Shown: one piece after another, positions 52,381 to 64,000 of the stretch
Position numbering within the stretch: the stretch's first letter is position 1
Layout: each line of letters starts with the position of its first letter
DNA from: Arcuatula senhousia
Taxonomy: Eukaryota > Mollusca > Bivalvia > Mytilida > Mytilidae
DNA length: 64,000 nucleotides
Reading direction: 5' to 3'
Assembly (NCBI GenBank): GCA_963971305.1
Contig: OZ020307.1
Location: 4,663,501 to 4,727,500 of the forward strand
Translations under genes and position numbers: made by a program
The notes under the pieces: model-generated
What the model saw: the letters and a program-made list of their open reading frames with translations, nothing else
Databases searched by the model: none
What the model was told of the DNA's origin: nothing

Positions 52381-53477
52381 GAAATTAAAATAGGTAAAGC
52401 CAATGTTTTAATGACTGTGATCTTACCAATGTAAGTAAGGTCCCTATATATCCAGTTATTAAGTAGCTTTTTAATTGAGCTAATCTTTTCTTTAAAATTA
52501 TCTATAGTGATGTCATTGTTAGCAAGATTATAGGAAATTCCTAACAATTTAAACTTTCCTGAGTGATTCCACAGGATTGGTTTGTTTTGGAGGAGCACCT
52601 GACCACAGCCCTTCCTAGATCCTATCCAAACAGCTTGAGTTTTGTCTAAATTAGCTCTTAGTCCAGCGCACTCAGAGAACTTGTCTAAAAGAAATAATGT
52701 CTGATTGAGAGACTTTTCAGAATCATCAAGTGTCAAAGACGAGTCGTCAGCGTATTGACTGATCAGATATTCAGAACCGTTTAGTTTTATGCCATCTATA
52801 TCTGGATCAAACTTAATTCTTGCACTTAAAAGCTCAATAACCACAATAAATAGGTAAGGTGATAATGGATCGCCCTGACGGACCCCCCGCTCCAGAGGGA
52901 AAAATTCTGAACAATGGCCATTATTTATAATACAACTTGTAAGCTCAGTATATAGAGTTTTGACCCATGTACAGAAGGATTCTCCAAAGCCGAAGAATTT
53001 AAGTGTTCTTTGGATAAAAGACCACTCTATGGTGTCGAATGCTTTTTCGAAGTCAAGGAGAATTAACAGACCAGGAATGTCTTCTTCATCGGCTCTAAAA
53101 ATAATGTCTAATATAGATCTAGAACATTCTCCTATGTAACGACCTTTTAGAAAACCTTTCTGAGTGTCACTTATAACTTCTTGCAGAATAGGTTTAATTC
53201 TGTTAGCTAAAACTGCTGATGCAATCTTTATATCACAATTTAGTAACGTAATAGGACGCCAATTTTTTAGATAAAGTTTAGATTTACCTTCTTTTGGTAT
53301 ACAGGTAATTACTCCCTGTCTCTGACTTATAGAGAACTTTCCCTTATCTAAACCTTCATTTAACGATCTGATTAATGGTTTGTGGATATCACTCCAAAAG
53401 AATTTTAAAAACTCAGCTGTAAAACCGTCAAGACCAGGAGAACGGCAGTTTTTCATGCCTTTAAGTGCTTTGAGACA
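52335..53477 (-). pseudogene. Retrotransposon ORF2, reverse transcriptase part
   Basis: Reverse transcriptase with recognisable blocks: NWRPITLLNCDIKIAS, QKGFLKGRYIGE, LLDFEKAFDTIEW (catalytic Asp), GVRQGDPLSPYLFIV, QYADDSSLTLDD (catalytic YADD box) and KFKLLGISYN. The 5' edge is the Helitron junction at 53477/53478; the frame before the first Met continues as CLKALKGMKNCRSPGLDGF. A stop ends the frame at 52335 because of the frameshift. Confidence 0.93.
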
Positions 53478-54263
53478 TCTATACTACTAAAATAACGAAG
53501 CGTTTTTTGTTAGCCGGGTTGCAGCCTAAACAACAAATGTTACGACTAAGCTTCATATATCAAAAATAGGGGATGGTTGTGCCCTTTGAAAATTTTATTA
53601 GCACATATGCAATTATGTCTGCAGTTTGCTAATTAGCCTAATTAATTGATCCAGAAACGGTATAGCCGTCATCGTTCCGGAATTACACTCCGACGGTCAT
53701 ACTAAAAAGCGATAGAAAACGTCCGAGCAGGTATTTGGCGCCAAAGACTAAAAAGTTTATTCTTATCTGAAAATGAAAAATAATGGGTTACATGTATAAA
53801 TTAATTGTTACAGAATTATTAAATCAATCGATATATGACAATTATGAACCTAAAAAAATTCTAAAAAACTAGAACTACCTGTACATGTAGAGGAAAAATA
53901 AAAAAAGAAATCTCATCGCCATGATATTAGATCTATATTGTTCATCACGCAACAAATTAATTTAGGTAGAATTTGTTTAATTTACATGTGGGGTATAACA
54001 CAATAAAAGATTATAATAGAAAATAATGAGATTTGGAATAAGTGCACGCGACACAGCTCACATAACAAGCGGTAATTTAGAAAAACCACAATGAAAAACT
54101 GCCAGTAACCAAAAACTTTTTAGAGTCAAATAATACTGTAGAACCTTTAATTTGCGATTAGCACAACCATGTAAGATCACGCAAATGCAATGTTTCATTG
54201 TGTGGTATATTTTGTAAAGCAACCAACGATTGATTTTCCCGCGAATTCGCGGGTTTTTCCTAG
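53478..54263 (+). mobile_element. Non-autonomous Helitron (786 bp) inside the retrotransposon ORF2
   Basis: The 5' end is TCTATACTACTAAAATAACG and the 3' end CTAG (54260-54263). The 16-bp palindrome CCCGCGAATTCGCGGG (54238-54253) lies 6 bp upstream of CTAG. Insertion is exactly between A (53477) and T (54264) with no target duplication. These are the classical Helitron hallmarks: 5' TC, 3' CTRR with a preceding hairpin, AT target. Removing the element rejoins the ORF2 reading frame without gap (TYQE to CLKALKG). It has no Rep-helicase, so it is non-autonomous. Confidence 0.95.
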
Positions 54264-55670
54264 TTCCTGATAAGTTAACTCCCCCTCACATGACTCTTTT
54301 TGAAGATCATCAACTTTTTTTAAAAATGGATTTTCCTCATCAAAAAATAAGTCATCATGACTTGCGTCAAAAATTGGATTTGAAGTTGTATAGATCTTAG
54401 AATAAAATTTTTTCTGTTCCTCCAATATCATTTTCATATCCGATACTTCAGTCTGATCATCTAGAGTCAATTTTGGAATAAGTTTTTCAGTGTAATTTCT
54501 TTTTTCTAAGTTACAAAAATATTTTGAACTTTTTTCTCCTAATGCCCCCCATCTAGCCTTAGCCCTAGCAATAATGCCTTTCATTTTTTCACTTCTCAAA
54601 TTCTGAAGGTCCAATTCCAGAGAATCAATGTCATCTTTGAGACTATCAGTCTTTTCATTTTCATATCTAGCGTTTAAAGTTTCAAGATTTTCATGTATAT
54701 TTTTCTCCTCTGTGTCTCTGTTCTTTTTTAAAAAGGAGGAGTAGGAGATTGTCAAACCCCTGATCTTCATTTTTAAAGTTTCCCATAATAATTGATGACT
54801 AATTGTGTAAGTTTCATCTTCCACATTGTGGGAGTCAGTAGTACATGAATATTCTTGAAGAACTTCAATTATGAGTGACTTGACTTTTTTGACATATACC
54901 TTGTCGTATAACAGACTGTTATTAAATTTCCATGTACCTTTACCCCTTTGTTGGTTGTGAAATTTAAGTTTTATTACAACGGGAGAATGATCAGATCGGT
55001 AACTTACATGTATATCAACGTCGGATATGAAAGCTTCCAAATCAGAGGAGACAAGAAAAAAGTCTAATCTACTTAGTTTTTTATCTGGGCCCCGCCAAGT
55101 ATACCTTTTTACGTCCGGGTTACGATCTCTCCATATATCGTGCAAATCAAGCTGATCCATTATTTCAAAAATCTTACTCTGAGCTTTGGGGTTGTTTTTA
55201 CCTAGATAGTTATAGGTATCTTTGTTATAGTCAAGGACCACATTCCAGTCCCCGCCTACAATCAATGAAGAATTATCTAAATGCAATAACTTAGACTTAA
55301 GGTTTTCATAGAATAAGGGATTATCTTCATTTGGACCATAAACTCCGACCAGGGTAAATCTTTGATCGCTGACTGTTAAGTCTAAGACAAGAAAATTTCC
55401 ATTTATATCTGATATCTGGTTATGTATGACATATTGAAAAGTATTCCTAAATAAAATTGCTATTCCTCTTTGTGAGCTGGACAGTGAGCTAAAAAATCCT
55501 TTATAACCCCATTCATTAAGCCATAGATTCTCTTTTTCTGGTGCACAGTGTGTATCTACTAAAATAGTTATATCAAAAGCTTGACGACAGCGCTCAAAAA
55601 TATCACGCCTTTTAATTCTATCTGATGCTAAACCTCTACAGTTGAGTGAGCCTATTTGTAAATCAGACAT
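54264..55670 (-). pseudogene. Retrotransposon ORF2, endonuclease part
   Basis: An apurinic-type endonuclease of L1 elements starting MSDLQIGSLNCRGLASDRIK. Motifs are LNCRGL, VDTHC, VGVYGPNED, GGDWNVVLD, SRLDFFLVSSD and SDHSPVVIKL, all in the expected order over the first 235 residues, followed by a linker (KARWGALGEKSSKYFCNLEK) typical of the family. The frame runs into the Helitron, where it picks up foreign residues and a stop at about 54195. Confidence 0.93.
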
Positions 55671-55679
55671 TTGAGTATT

Positions 55680-56530
55680 CTATTAAGATTTTTATAATGA
55701 ACACACAGGTGGAAGTCTTGGATCACATGGGTATCAAAGGTCATAAAATAGTACATGAGTTTCAAAACAGTAGAAGCATATATATGAATGTCCCCCAATA
55801 AATTCAAAAAGTTTAACACCCCCCCTAAAAAGTGAATGGTGACAACCAGCAATGCCATATGATTCTGAAAAATGTTGTATTTCTCAGGAGCAGTTGTGAC
55901 TGCTGACCCCCAGAGAACAGCTTATAAATTTTATTTAAAGTTCTTGATAAAAAAAAGGCCAACTTTATTCATGTATATGCTTTGAAAATCAAAACAAAAA
56001 ACAAAGACAAAAAAACAAGAAAACATTCATTATACGACTCGTGAGGCGACCTTCTGATTAGGTAATTTCATGTATAAGGGAAGGACATACTACAACCTAC
56101 CACATTTAATAAAGGATGCGGGTAAATTTGTTCAAAATATAATCTACACTACGACGAAATAGATTTTCTATGTTAAATAATATCTACGATGGGCGCCGCC
56201 ATCTTATCTGCCTTATAAAAGGGGAAAACTCAAAAGATGTTCCGAGAAATCAAAAATTTCGTCAAATTACCAAGACACGCCCACAGGGCCTTTCAAAATG
56301 AGAAGATACACGAGGTGTTCCGAGAAGTCAACACGCCCCAAATTAACATTAAAGGCCAAGGTCGCATCAAAAGTCCTCGAATTACAGAAAACGTCAAAAA
56401 ACATAATTATACATGTTAAATTCTAGCGATAGCATATGACAATAAATTTTGGTTTTCAAATAAAATAGTGTGAACAAAAATTATTTAAACAGCATTTTAG
56501 GTGATAATTACAGTTAGTTTAAATTCATGT
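55680..56530 (-). other. Retrotransposon inter-ORF region
   Basis: About 860 bp between ORF1 and ORF2 without a recognisable domain. This is long for an L1-type inter-ORF spacer, so it may contain an insertion or a decayed part of either frame. Confidence 0.45.
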
Positions 56531-56534
56531 AGTT

Positions 56535-57215
56535 TTATGTAGTTTTCAATGCTACGAAAGGGTACGTTTTGGAGTATACCAACTTAGTCTTTTTCTTCCT
56601 AGAAGGTGACATCTCTCTCCGTTCCTTGAGCAGTTCGTATCGGCGTGTTGCAATCTCAGGGGGCAAATCTGGCACCACACTGTATCCGCTCCCCGCTTTT
56701 AACTGTGTCGCGGCATAAAGAATATCATTTCTGTCCATTAACGAGCAGAACCGCACAATCATGTTTCTCTTGTCGTCCTGTCCTGACGGCAATCTATGCG
56801 CGGCCTGCAGCACCATCTGATCTGCGACATTATTATCAATTTTAAGAATCTCTTTAGCAAACTGGCGGAAGCGCGATGCAGTGTCTCTCGGTTTTTCTTC
56901 CAGGGTACCGTCTATCCCTCTCACGACGAGGTTCCATTTTCGACCCCACAGTTCCAATTCTAGGCGTCTATTTTTCTCACTTTCGATACTTTCCTCTATC
57001 TTGTCGTCGATGTTAGGGATGACCTTCTCGTGTATATTTTGAAGTTCGTCATTCGCGTGGGTTATGAAGCTTTCCATCGCGTTGGTACGTTCCTTGAGGT
57101 CACGGACCTCTTTCGTAATCGATTCTATCTGTGCATCAAAATGTGCATGTAAACTGGAAAAACAATTTCCAATGTCACCAAAATTTGAGCATGAGTATGA
57201 CGGTGCCTTTGACAT
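56535..57215 (-). CDS. Retrotransposon ORF1 (L1-type RNA-binding protein), intact frame
   Basis: A 226-residue frame starting MSKAPSYSCSNF. Residues about 25-90 form a predicted coiled coil (IESITKEVRDLKERTNAMES). An RRM-like segment follows with WNLVVRGIDG, MVLQAAHRLP and NMIVRFCSL, and then a basic C-terminal tail (RREMSPSRKKKTK). The layout matches L1-type ORF1 proteins, which coat element RNA. The frame is undamaged, although ORF2 downstream is broken. Confidence 0.88.
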   Translation of the reverse strand: MSKAPSYSCSNFGDIGNCFSSLHAHFDAQIESITKEVRDLKERTNAMESFITHANDELQNIHEKVIPNIDDKIEESIESEKNRRLELELWGRKWNLVVRGIDGTLEEKPRDTASRFRQFAKEILKIDNNVADQMVLQAAHRLPSGQDDKRNMIVRFCSLMDRNDILYAATQLKAGSGYSVVPDLPPEIATRRYELLKERREMSPSRKKKTKLVYSKTYPFVALKTT

Positions 57216-57299
57216 ACCTCAATTTGTCAGAATTGTTCCTTTCTCGAAACTATGAATCCTTAAAAGAAATGAAAGGGGTATTGTTATTGTCCATCATTG

Positions 57300-57630
57300 T
57301 CCATTCATGCAAAGAATTAGGCTAACAAAGGTCCTCATTTATAAGAAACTAAACAATTTTCTGGGAGTCAACAAAACACGTGTTTCCTAATGGCGGTTCA
57401 TACCGGAATTTTTTACCTATTTCAAAGAGAAATTGATTTTTTTAAACACATATATATATATTAACTAAAACTATCCTGTGTATCAAGCATCAATTCTGGT
57501 TTTTCTATGCTATTTGTTTTTGTGTCTCTGAAAAACACGAGTTGTTATATTTTGGAAATTTTTTGTTTTTCTTATGCCAATAATTTAATTGTTCTGACGT
57601 GAGACAATAATTAAATTAGATATGATTTTC
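57300..57630. other. Junction between the retrotransposon and the 48-bp satellite
   Basis: Contains the imprecise 5' end of the retrotransposon and a short unique stretch. TTAATTGTTCTGACGTGAGA CAATAATTAAA near 57586-57616 is an imperfect inverted repeat directly before the satellite begins. No gene. Confidence 0.4.
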
Positions 57631-60600
57631 TCAGTTCTGACAGACCTGTTTTATTCTATTCAGTATGTGCAGAGGTAGATTGTTCTGACAGACCTGTTTT
57701 ATTTTATTCAGTATGTGCAGGTGAAGATTGTTCTGACAGATCTGTTTTATTCTATTCAGTATGTGCAGGGATAGATTGTTCTGACAGATCTGTTTTATTT
57801 TATTCAGTATGTACAGGGTAGATTGTTCTGACAGACCTGTTTTATTTTATTCAGTATGTGCAGGTGTAGATTGTTCTGACAGATCTGTTTTATTTTATTC
57901 AGTATGTGCAGGGGTTGATTATTCTGACAGATCTGTTTTGTTTTATTCAGTATGTGCAGGGTTGATTGTTCTGACATACCTGTTTTATTTTATTCAGTAT
58001 GTACAGGGATAGATTGTTCTGACAGATCTGTTTTATTCTATTCAGTATGTGCAGGGGTAGATTGTTCTGACATACCTGTTTTATTTTATTCAGTATGTAC
58101 AGGGGTAGATTGTTCTGACAGATCTGTTTTATTTTATTCAGTATGTACAGGTGTAGATTGTTCTGACAGACCTGTTTTATTCTATTCAGTATGTGCAGGG
58201 ATAGATTGTTCTGACAGACCTGTTTTATTCTATTCAGTATGTGCAGAGGTAGATTGTTCTGACATACCTGTTTTATTTTATTCAGTATGTACAGGGGTAG
58301 ATTGTTCTGACAGATCTGTTTTATTTTATTCAGTATGTACAGGTGTAGATTGTTCTGACAGACCTGTTTTATTCTATTCAGTATGTGCAGGGATAGATTG
58401 TTCTGACAGACCTGTTTTATTCTATTCAGTATGTGCAGAGGTAGATTGTTCTGACATACCTGTTTTATTTTATTCAGTATGTACAGGGGTAGATTGTTCT
58501 GACAGATCTGTTTTATTTTATTCAGTATGTGCAGAGGTAGATTGTTCTGACAGACCTGTTTTATTTTATTCAGTATGTGCAGGGATAGATTGTTCTGACA
58601 GATCTGTTTTATTTTATTCAGTATGTGCAGGGATAGATTGTTCTGACAGATCTGTTTTATTTTATTCAGTATGTGCAGGGATAGATTGTTCTGACAGACC
58701 TGTTTTATTCTATTCAGTATGTGCAGAGGTAGATTGTTCTGACATACCTGTTTTATTTTATTCAGTATGTACAGGGGTAGATTGTTCTGACAGATCTGTT
58801 TTATTTTATTCAGTATGTGCAGGGATAGATTGTTCTGACAGATCTGTTTTATTTTATTCAGTTTGTACAGGGGTAGATTGTTCTGACATACCTGTTTTAT
58901 TCTATTCAGTATGTGCAGGGATAGATTGTTCTGACAGATCTGTTTTATTTTATTCAGTATGTGCAGGGATAGATTGTTCTGACAGATCTGTTTTATTTTA
59001 TTCAGTATGTACAGGGGTAGATTGTTCTGACAGATCTGTTTTATTTTATTCAGTATGTGCAGGGAAGATTGTTCTGACAGATCTGTTTCATTTTATTCAG
59101 TATGTGCAGGGGTAGATTGTTCTGACATACCTGTTTTATTTTATTCAGTATGTACAGGGGTAGATTGTTCTGACAGATCTGTTTTATTTTATTCAGTATG
59201 TGCAGAGGTAGATTGTTCTGACAGATCTGTTTTATTTTATTCAGTATGTGCAGGGATAGATTGTTCTGACAGACCTGTTTTATTCTATTCAGTATGTGCA
59301 GAGGTAGATTGTTCTGACATACCTGTTTTATTTTATTCAGTATGTACAGGGGTAGATTGTTCTGACAGATCTGTTTTATTTTATTCAGTATGTGCAGGGA
59401 TAGATTGTTCTGACAGATCTGTTTTATTTTATTCAGTTTGTACAGGGGTAGATTGTTCTGATAGACCTGTTTTATTTTATTCAGTATGTGCAGGGTAGAT
59501 TGTTCTGACATACCTGTTTTATTTTATTCAGTATGTGCAGGGTAGATTGTTCTGACATACCTGTTTTATTTTATTCAGTATGTGCAGAGGTAGATTGTTC
59601 TGACAGACCTGTTTTATTTTATTCAGTATGTGCAGGTGAAGATTGTTCTGACAGACCTGTTTTATTTTATTCAGTATGTACAGGGGAAGATTGTTCTGAC
59701 AAATCTGTTTTATTCTATTCAGTATGTACAGGGGTTGATTGTTCTGACAGATCTGTTTTATTTTATTCAGTATGTACAGGGGTAGATTGTTCTGACAGAC
59801 CTGTTTTATTTTATTCAGTATGTGTAAGGTAGATTGTTCTGACATACCTGTTTTATTTTATTCAGTATGTACAGGGATAGATTGTTCTGACAGACCTGTT
59901 TTATTTTATTCAGTATGTACAGTGTAGATTGTTCTGACAGATCTGTTTTATTCTATTCAGTATGTGCAGGGATAGATTGTTCTGACAGACCTGTTTTATT
60001 CTATTCAGTATGTGCAGAGGTAGATTGTTCTGACATACCTGTTTTATTTTATTCAGTATGTACAGGGGTAGATTGTTCTGACAGATCTGTTTTATTTTAT
60101 TCAGTATGTACAGGTGTAGATTGTTCTGACAGACCTGTTTTATTCTATTCAGTATGTGCAGGGATAGATTGTTCTGACAGACCTGTTTTATTCTATTCAG
60201 TATGTGCAGGGATAGATTGTTCTGACAGATCTGTTTTATTTTATTCAGTTTGTACAGGGGTAGATTGTTCTGACAGACCTGTTTTATTTTATTCAGTATG
60301 TGCAGGGTAGATTGTTCTGACATACCTGTTTTATTTTATTCAGTATGTGCAGGGTTGATTGTTCTGACAGACCTGTTTTATTCTATTCAGTATGTGCAGG
60401 GATAGATTGTTCTGACAGACCTGTTTTATTCTATTCAGTATGTGCAGAGGTAGATTGTTCTGACATACCTGTTTTATTTTATTCAGTATGTACAGGGGTA
60501 GATTGTTCTGACAGATCTGTTTTATTTTATTCAGTATGTGCAGAGGTAGATTGTTCTGACAGATCTGTTTTATTTTATTCAGTATGTGCAGGGATAGATT

Positions 60601-63600
60601 GTTCTGACAGACCTGTTTTATTCTATTCAGTATGTGCAGGGGTAGATTGTTCTGACAGATCTGTTTTATTTTATTCAGTATGTGCAGGGGTAGATTGTTC
60701 TGACATACCTGTTTTATTTTATTCAGTATGTGCAGGGATAGATTGTTCTGACAGACCTGTTTTATTTTATTCAGTATGTACAGGGATAGATTGTTCTGGC
60801 AGATCTGTTTTATTTTATTCAGTATGTGCAGGTGTAGATTGTTCTGACAGATCTGTTTTATTTTATTCAGTATGTACAGGGATAGATTGTTCTGGCAGAT
60901 CTGTTTTATTTTATTCAGTATGTACAGTGGTAGATTGTTCTGACAGACCTGTTTTATTTTATTCAGTATGTACAGGGGTAGAATATTCTGACAGACCTGT
61001 TTTATTTTATTCAGTATGTACAGGGATAGATTGTTCTGACATACCTGTTTTATTTTATTCAGTATGTGCAGGGTAGATTATTCTGACAGACCTGTTTTAT
61101 TTTATTCAGTATGTACAGGGATAGATTGTTCTGACATACCTGTTTTATTTTATTCAGTATGTGCAGGGTTGATTGTTCTGACATACCTGTTTTATTTTAT
61201 TCAGTATGTACAGGGTAGATTGTTCTGACAGATCTGTTTTATTTTATTCAGTATGTGCAGGGTTGATTGTTATGACAGATCTGTTTTATTCTATTCAGTA
61301 TGTGCAGGGTAGATTGTTCTGACAGATCTGTTTTATTTTATTCAGTATGTACAGGGGTAGATTGTTCTGACAGACCTGTTTTATTTTATTCAGTATGTAC
61401 AGGGATAGATTGTTCTGGCAGATCTGTTTTATTTTATTCAGTATGTACAGTGGTAGATTGTTCTGACAGACCTGTTTTATTTTATTCAGTATGTACAGGG
61501 ATAGATTGTTCTGACATACCTGTTTTATTTTATTCAGTATGTGCAGGGTAGATTATTCTGACAGACCTGTTTTATTTTATTCAGTATGTACAGGGATAGA
61601 TTGTTCTGACATACCTGTTTTATTTTATTCAGTATGTGCAGGGTTGATTGTTCTGACATACCTGTTTTATTTTATTCAGTATGTACAGGGTAGATTGTTC
61701 TGACAGATCTGTTTTATTTTATTCAGTATGTGCAGGGTTGATTGTTATGACAGATCTGTTTTATTCTATTCAGTATGTGCAGGGTAGATTGTTCTGACAG
61801 ATCTGTTTTATTTTATTCAGTATGTGCAGGTTAGATTGTTCTGACAGACCTGTTTTATTCTATTCAGTATGTGCAGGTGTAGATTGTTCTGACAGATCTG
61901 TTTTATTTTATTCAGTATGTGCAAGGTAGATTGTTCTGACAGATCTGTTTTATTTTATTCAGTATGTGCAGAGGTAGATTGTTCTGACAGACCTGTTTTA
62001 TTTTATTCAGTATGTGCAGTGGTAGATTGTTCTGACAGATCTGTTTTATTTTATTCAGTATGTGCAGAGGTAGATTGTTCTGACAGACCTGTTTTATTTT
62101 ATTCAGTATGTGCAGTGGTAGATTGTTCTGACAGACCTGTTTTATTTTATTCAGTATGTGCAGGGTTGATTGTTCTGACAGATCTGTTTTATTCTATTCA
62201 GTATGTGCAGGGGTTGATTGTTCTGACAGATCTGTTTTATTTTATTCAGTATATGCAGGTGTAGATTGTTCTGACAGATCTGTTTTATTTTATTCAGTAT
62301 GTGTAGGGGTAGATTGTTCTGACAGACCTGTTTTATTTTATTCAGTATGTACAGTGGTAGATTGTTCTGACAGACCTGTTTTATTTTATTCAGTATGTGC
62401 AGGGATAGATTGTTCTGACAGATCTGTTTTATTCTATTCAGAATGTACAGGGATAGATTGTTCTGACAGATCTGTTTTATTTTATTCAGTATGTGCAAGG
62501 GTTGATTGTTCTGACAGATCTGTTTTATTTTATTCAGTATGTACAGGGGTAGATTATTCTGACAGATCTGCTTTATTTTATTCAGTATGTGCAGGGGTAG
62601 ATTGTTCTGACAGATCTGTTTTATTTTATTCAGTATGTGCAGGGGTAGATTGTTCTGACAGACCTGCTTTATTTTATTCAGTATGTGCAAGGGTAGATTG
62701 TTCTGACATATCTGTTTTATTTTATTCAGTATGTGCAGGGGTAGATTGTTCTGACAGACCTGTTTTATTTTATTCAGTATGTGCAGGGTAGATTGTTCTG
62801 ACAGATCTGTTTTATTTAATTCAGTATGTGCAGGGGTAGATTGTTTTGACAAATCTGTTTTATTTAATTCAGTATGTGCAGGGGTAGATTTTTCTGACAG
62901 ACCTGCTTTATTTTATTCAGTATGTGCAGGGGTAGATTGTTTTGACAGATCTGTTTTATTTTATTCAGCATGTTGAGGGGTAGATTGTTCTGACAGACCT
63001 GTTTTATTTTATTCAGTATGTGCAGGGGTAGATTATTCTGACAGATCTGTTTTATTTTATTCAGTATGTGTAAGGTAGATTGTTCTGACAGACCTGTTTT
63101 ATTTTATTCAGTATGTGCAGGGTCGATTGTTCTGACAGATCTGTTTTATTTAATTCAGTTTGTGCAGGGTTGATTGTTCTGACAGATCTGATTTATTTTA
63201 TTCAGTATGTGCAGAGGTAGATTGTTCTGACAGATTTGTTTTGTTTTATTCCGTATGTACAGGGGTAGATTGTTCTGACAGACTTGTTTTATTCTATTTA
63301 GTATGTGCAGGGGTAGATTGTTCTGACAGATCTGATTTATTTTATTCAGTATGTGCAGGGGTAGATTGTTCTGACAGATCTGTTTTATTTTATTCAGTTT
63401 GTGCAGGTGTAGATTATTATGACAGATCTGATCTATTTTATTCAGTATGTGAAGGGTTAATTGTTATGACAGATCTGTTTTATTTTATTCAAAACGTGCA
63501 AGGATAGATTGTTCTGACAGATCTGTTTTATTTTATTCAAAACGTGCAAGGATAGATTGTTCTGACAGATCTGTTTTATTTTATTCAGTATGTGCAGGGA

Positions 63601-64000
63601 TAGATTGTTTTGACAGATCTGTTTAATTTTATTCAGTATGTGCAAGGTAGATTGTTCTGACAGATCTGTTTTATTTTATTCAGAATGTACAGTGGTAGAT
63701 TGTTCTGACAGACCTGTTTTATTTTATTCAGTATGTGCAAGGTAGATTGTTCTGACAGACCTGTTTTATTTTATTCAGTATGTTCAGGGGTAGATTGTTC
63801 AGACAGATCTGTTTTATTTTATTCAGTATGTGCATAGATAGATTGTTCTGACAGATCTGTTTAATTTTATTCAGTATGTGCAAGGTAGATTGTTCTGACA
63901 GATCTGTTTTATTTTATTCAGTATGTGCAGGGGTAGATTGTTCTGACAGATTTGTTTTATTTTATTCAGTATGTACAGGTATAGATTGTTCTGACAGATC
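57631..64000 (+). repeat. 48-bp satellite array, about 130 copies, continues past the window
   Basis: The consensus unit is GTAGATTGTTCTGACAGACC, TGTTTTATTTTATTCAG, TATGTGCAGGG (48 bp), with a few 46-47 bp units that lack G. Common variants are CATACCT, CAGACCT or CAGATCT after TTCTGA; TTCTATTC or TTTTATTC; and GTGCAG or GTACAG. Variants recur at 192 and 288 bp (CATACC at 58071, 58263, 58455 and 58743), showing a higher-order repeat. Copies from about 62800 on are more diverged. Long frames occur on both strands because 48 is a multiple of three and the unit lacks stops in those frames; these are not genes. Confidence 0.95.

Larger units (their letters stand above)
50990..57300 (-). mobile_element. 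Non-LTR retrotransposon (L1/Tx1-like), defective
   Basis: Read on the minus strand: ORF1 (57215-56535), an inter-ORF region, then ORF2 with endonuclease, reverse transcriptase and a C-terminal Cys-His motif (55670 down to 51074). It is dead: ORF2 is split by a 786-bp Helitron at 53478-54263 and has a frameshift near 52365-52385. Apart from these the frames are largely intact, so both hits are fairly recent. The 5' and 3' ends are estimated; no target duplication was identified. Confidence 0.9.

Noticed and set aside
57809..63507. Long open frames of 16-residue repeats (VDCSDRSVLFYSVCAG) and opposite-strand frames (LHILNKIKQICQNNLP)
   Set aside because: Both strands are open only because the 48-bp unit is a multiple of three without stops; units of 46-47 bp break the frames, and no start, domain or splice context supports a protein.
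57631..64000. CRISPR array
   Set aside because: The units are contiguous tandem copies with no unique spacers, in a eukaryotic genome.

Overview
The window is eukaryotic, AT-rich and crowded with dispersed repeats. The repeat families (the GCTCACCTGACCCGAAGGGTC family, the TCTCGCCTGC-ended family, the GCCCCCGCGGGACATGT family and others) are of the kind common in bivalve genomes, and the two genes have animal-type introns. I read it as a bivalve mollusc, plausibly a marine mussel; the species cannot be fixed from the sequence alone.

Genes. Two protein-coding genes lie head to head. On the minus strand, 11 exons between 15059 and 2463 join in phase into 441 codons of MEIOB, the meiosis-specific OB-fold protein that works with SPATA22 and RPA on recombination intermediates. 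Its last exon or exons were not found and probably lie left of the window. On the plus strand, 10 exons between 28151 and 44542 make a homologue of Njmu-R1 (C17orf75), a subunit of the WDR11-FAM91A1 complex in endosome-to-Golgi transport. Exon 4 has an unresolved 3' end, with two in-frame TGA codons in the only phase-consistent model. A lone possible first exon with a signal peptide lies at 50577-50658.

Region by region. 1-15060: MEIOB exons in introns full of MITEs and other repeats, including a 145-153 bp MITE family with 6-bp target duplications and a TTAA-flanked MITE. 15316-28104: a 12.8-kb structure fills the shared promoter region. It has matching 22-bp inverted termini, a homogeneous 196-bp satellite array at the left, a diverged copy of the same satellite in inverted orientation at the right, and a core of nested repeats. 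28151-44542: Njmu-R1, with a TIR transposon carrying a PHD-like remnant and a 1.9-kb foldback element in intron 1. A 45-bp minisatellite copies the splice acceptor and first 30 nt of exon 4, and a 104-bp tandem duplication copies the acceptor and start of exon 7. 44900-50500: repeats with no recognised gene. 50990-57300: a dead L1/Tx1-like non-LTR retrotransposon on the minus strand, split by a 786-bp Helitron at 53478-54263 and broken by a frameshift. 57631-64000: a 48-bp satellite of about 130 copies running off the window, each unit resembling a complete 3' splice site.

The observations most worth following are the repeated amplification of 3' splice-site modules on the plus strand (45 bp, 104 bp and perhaps 48 bp units) and the satellite-armed inverted structure sitting between the start codons of a meiotic gene and a trafficking gene.
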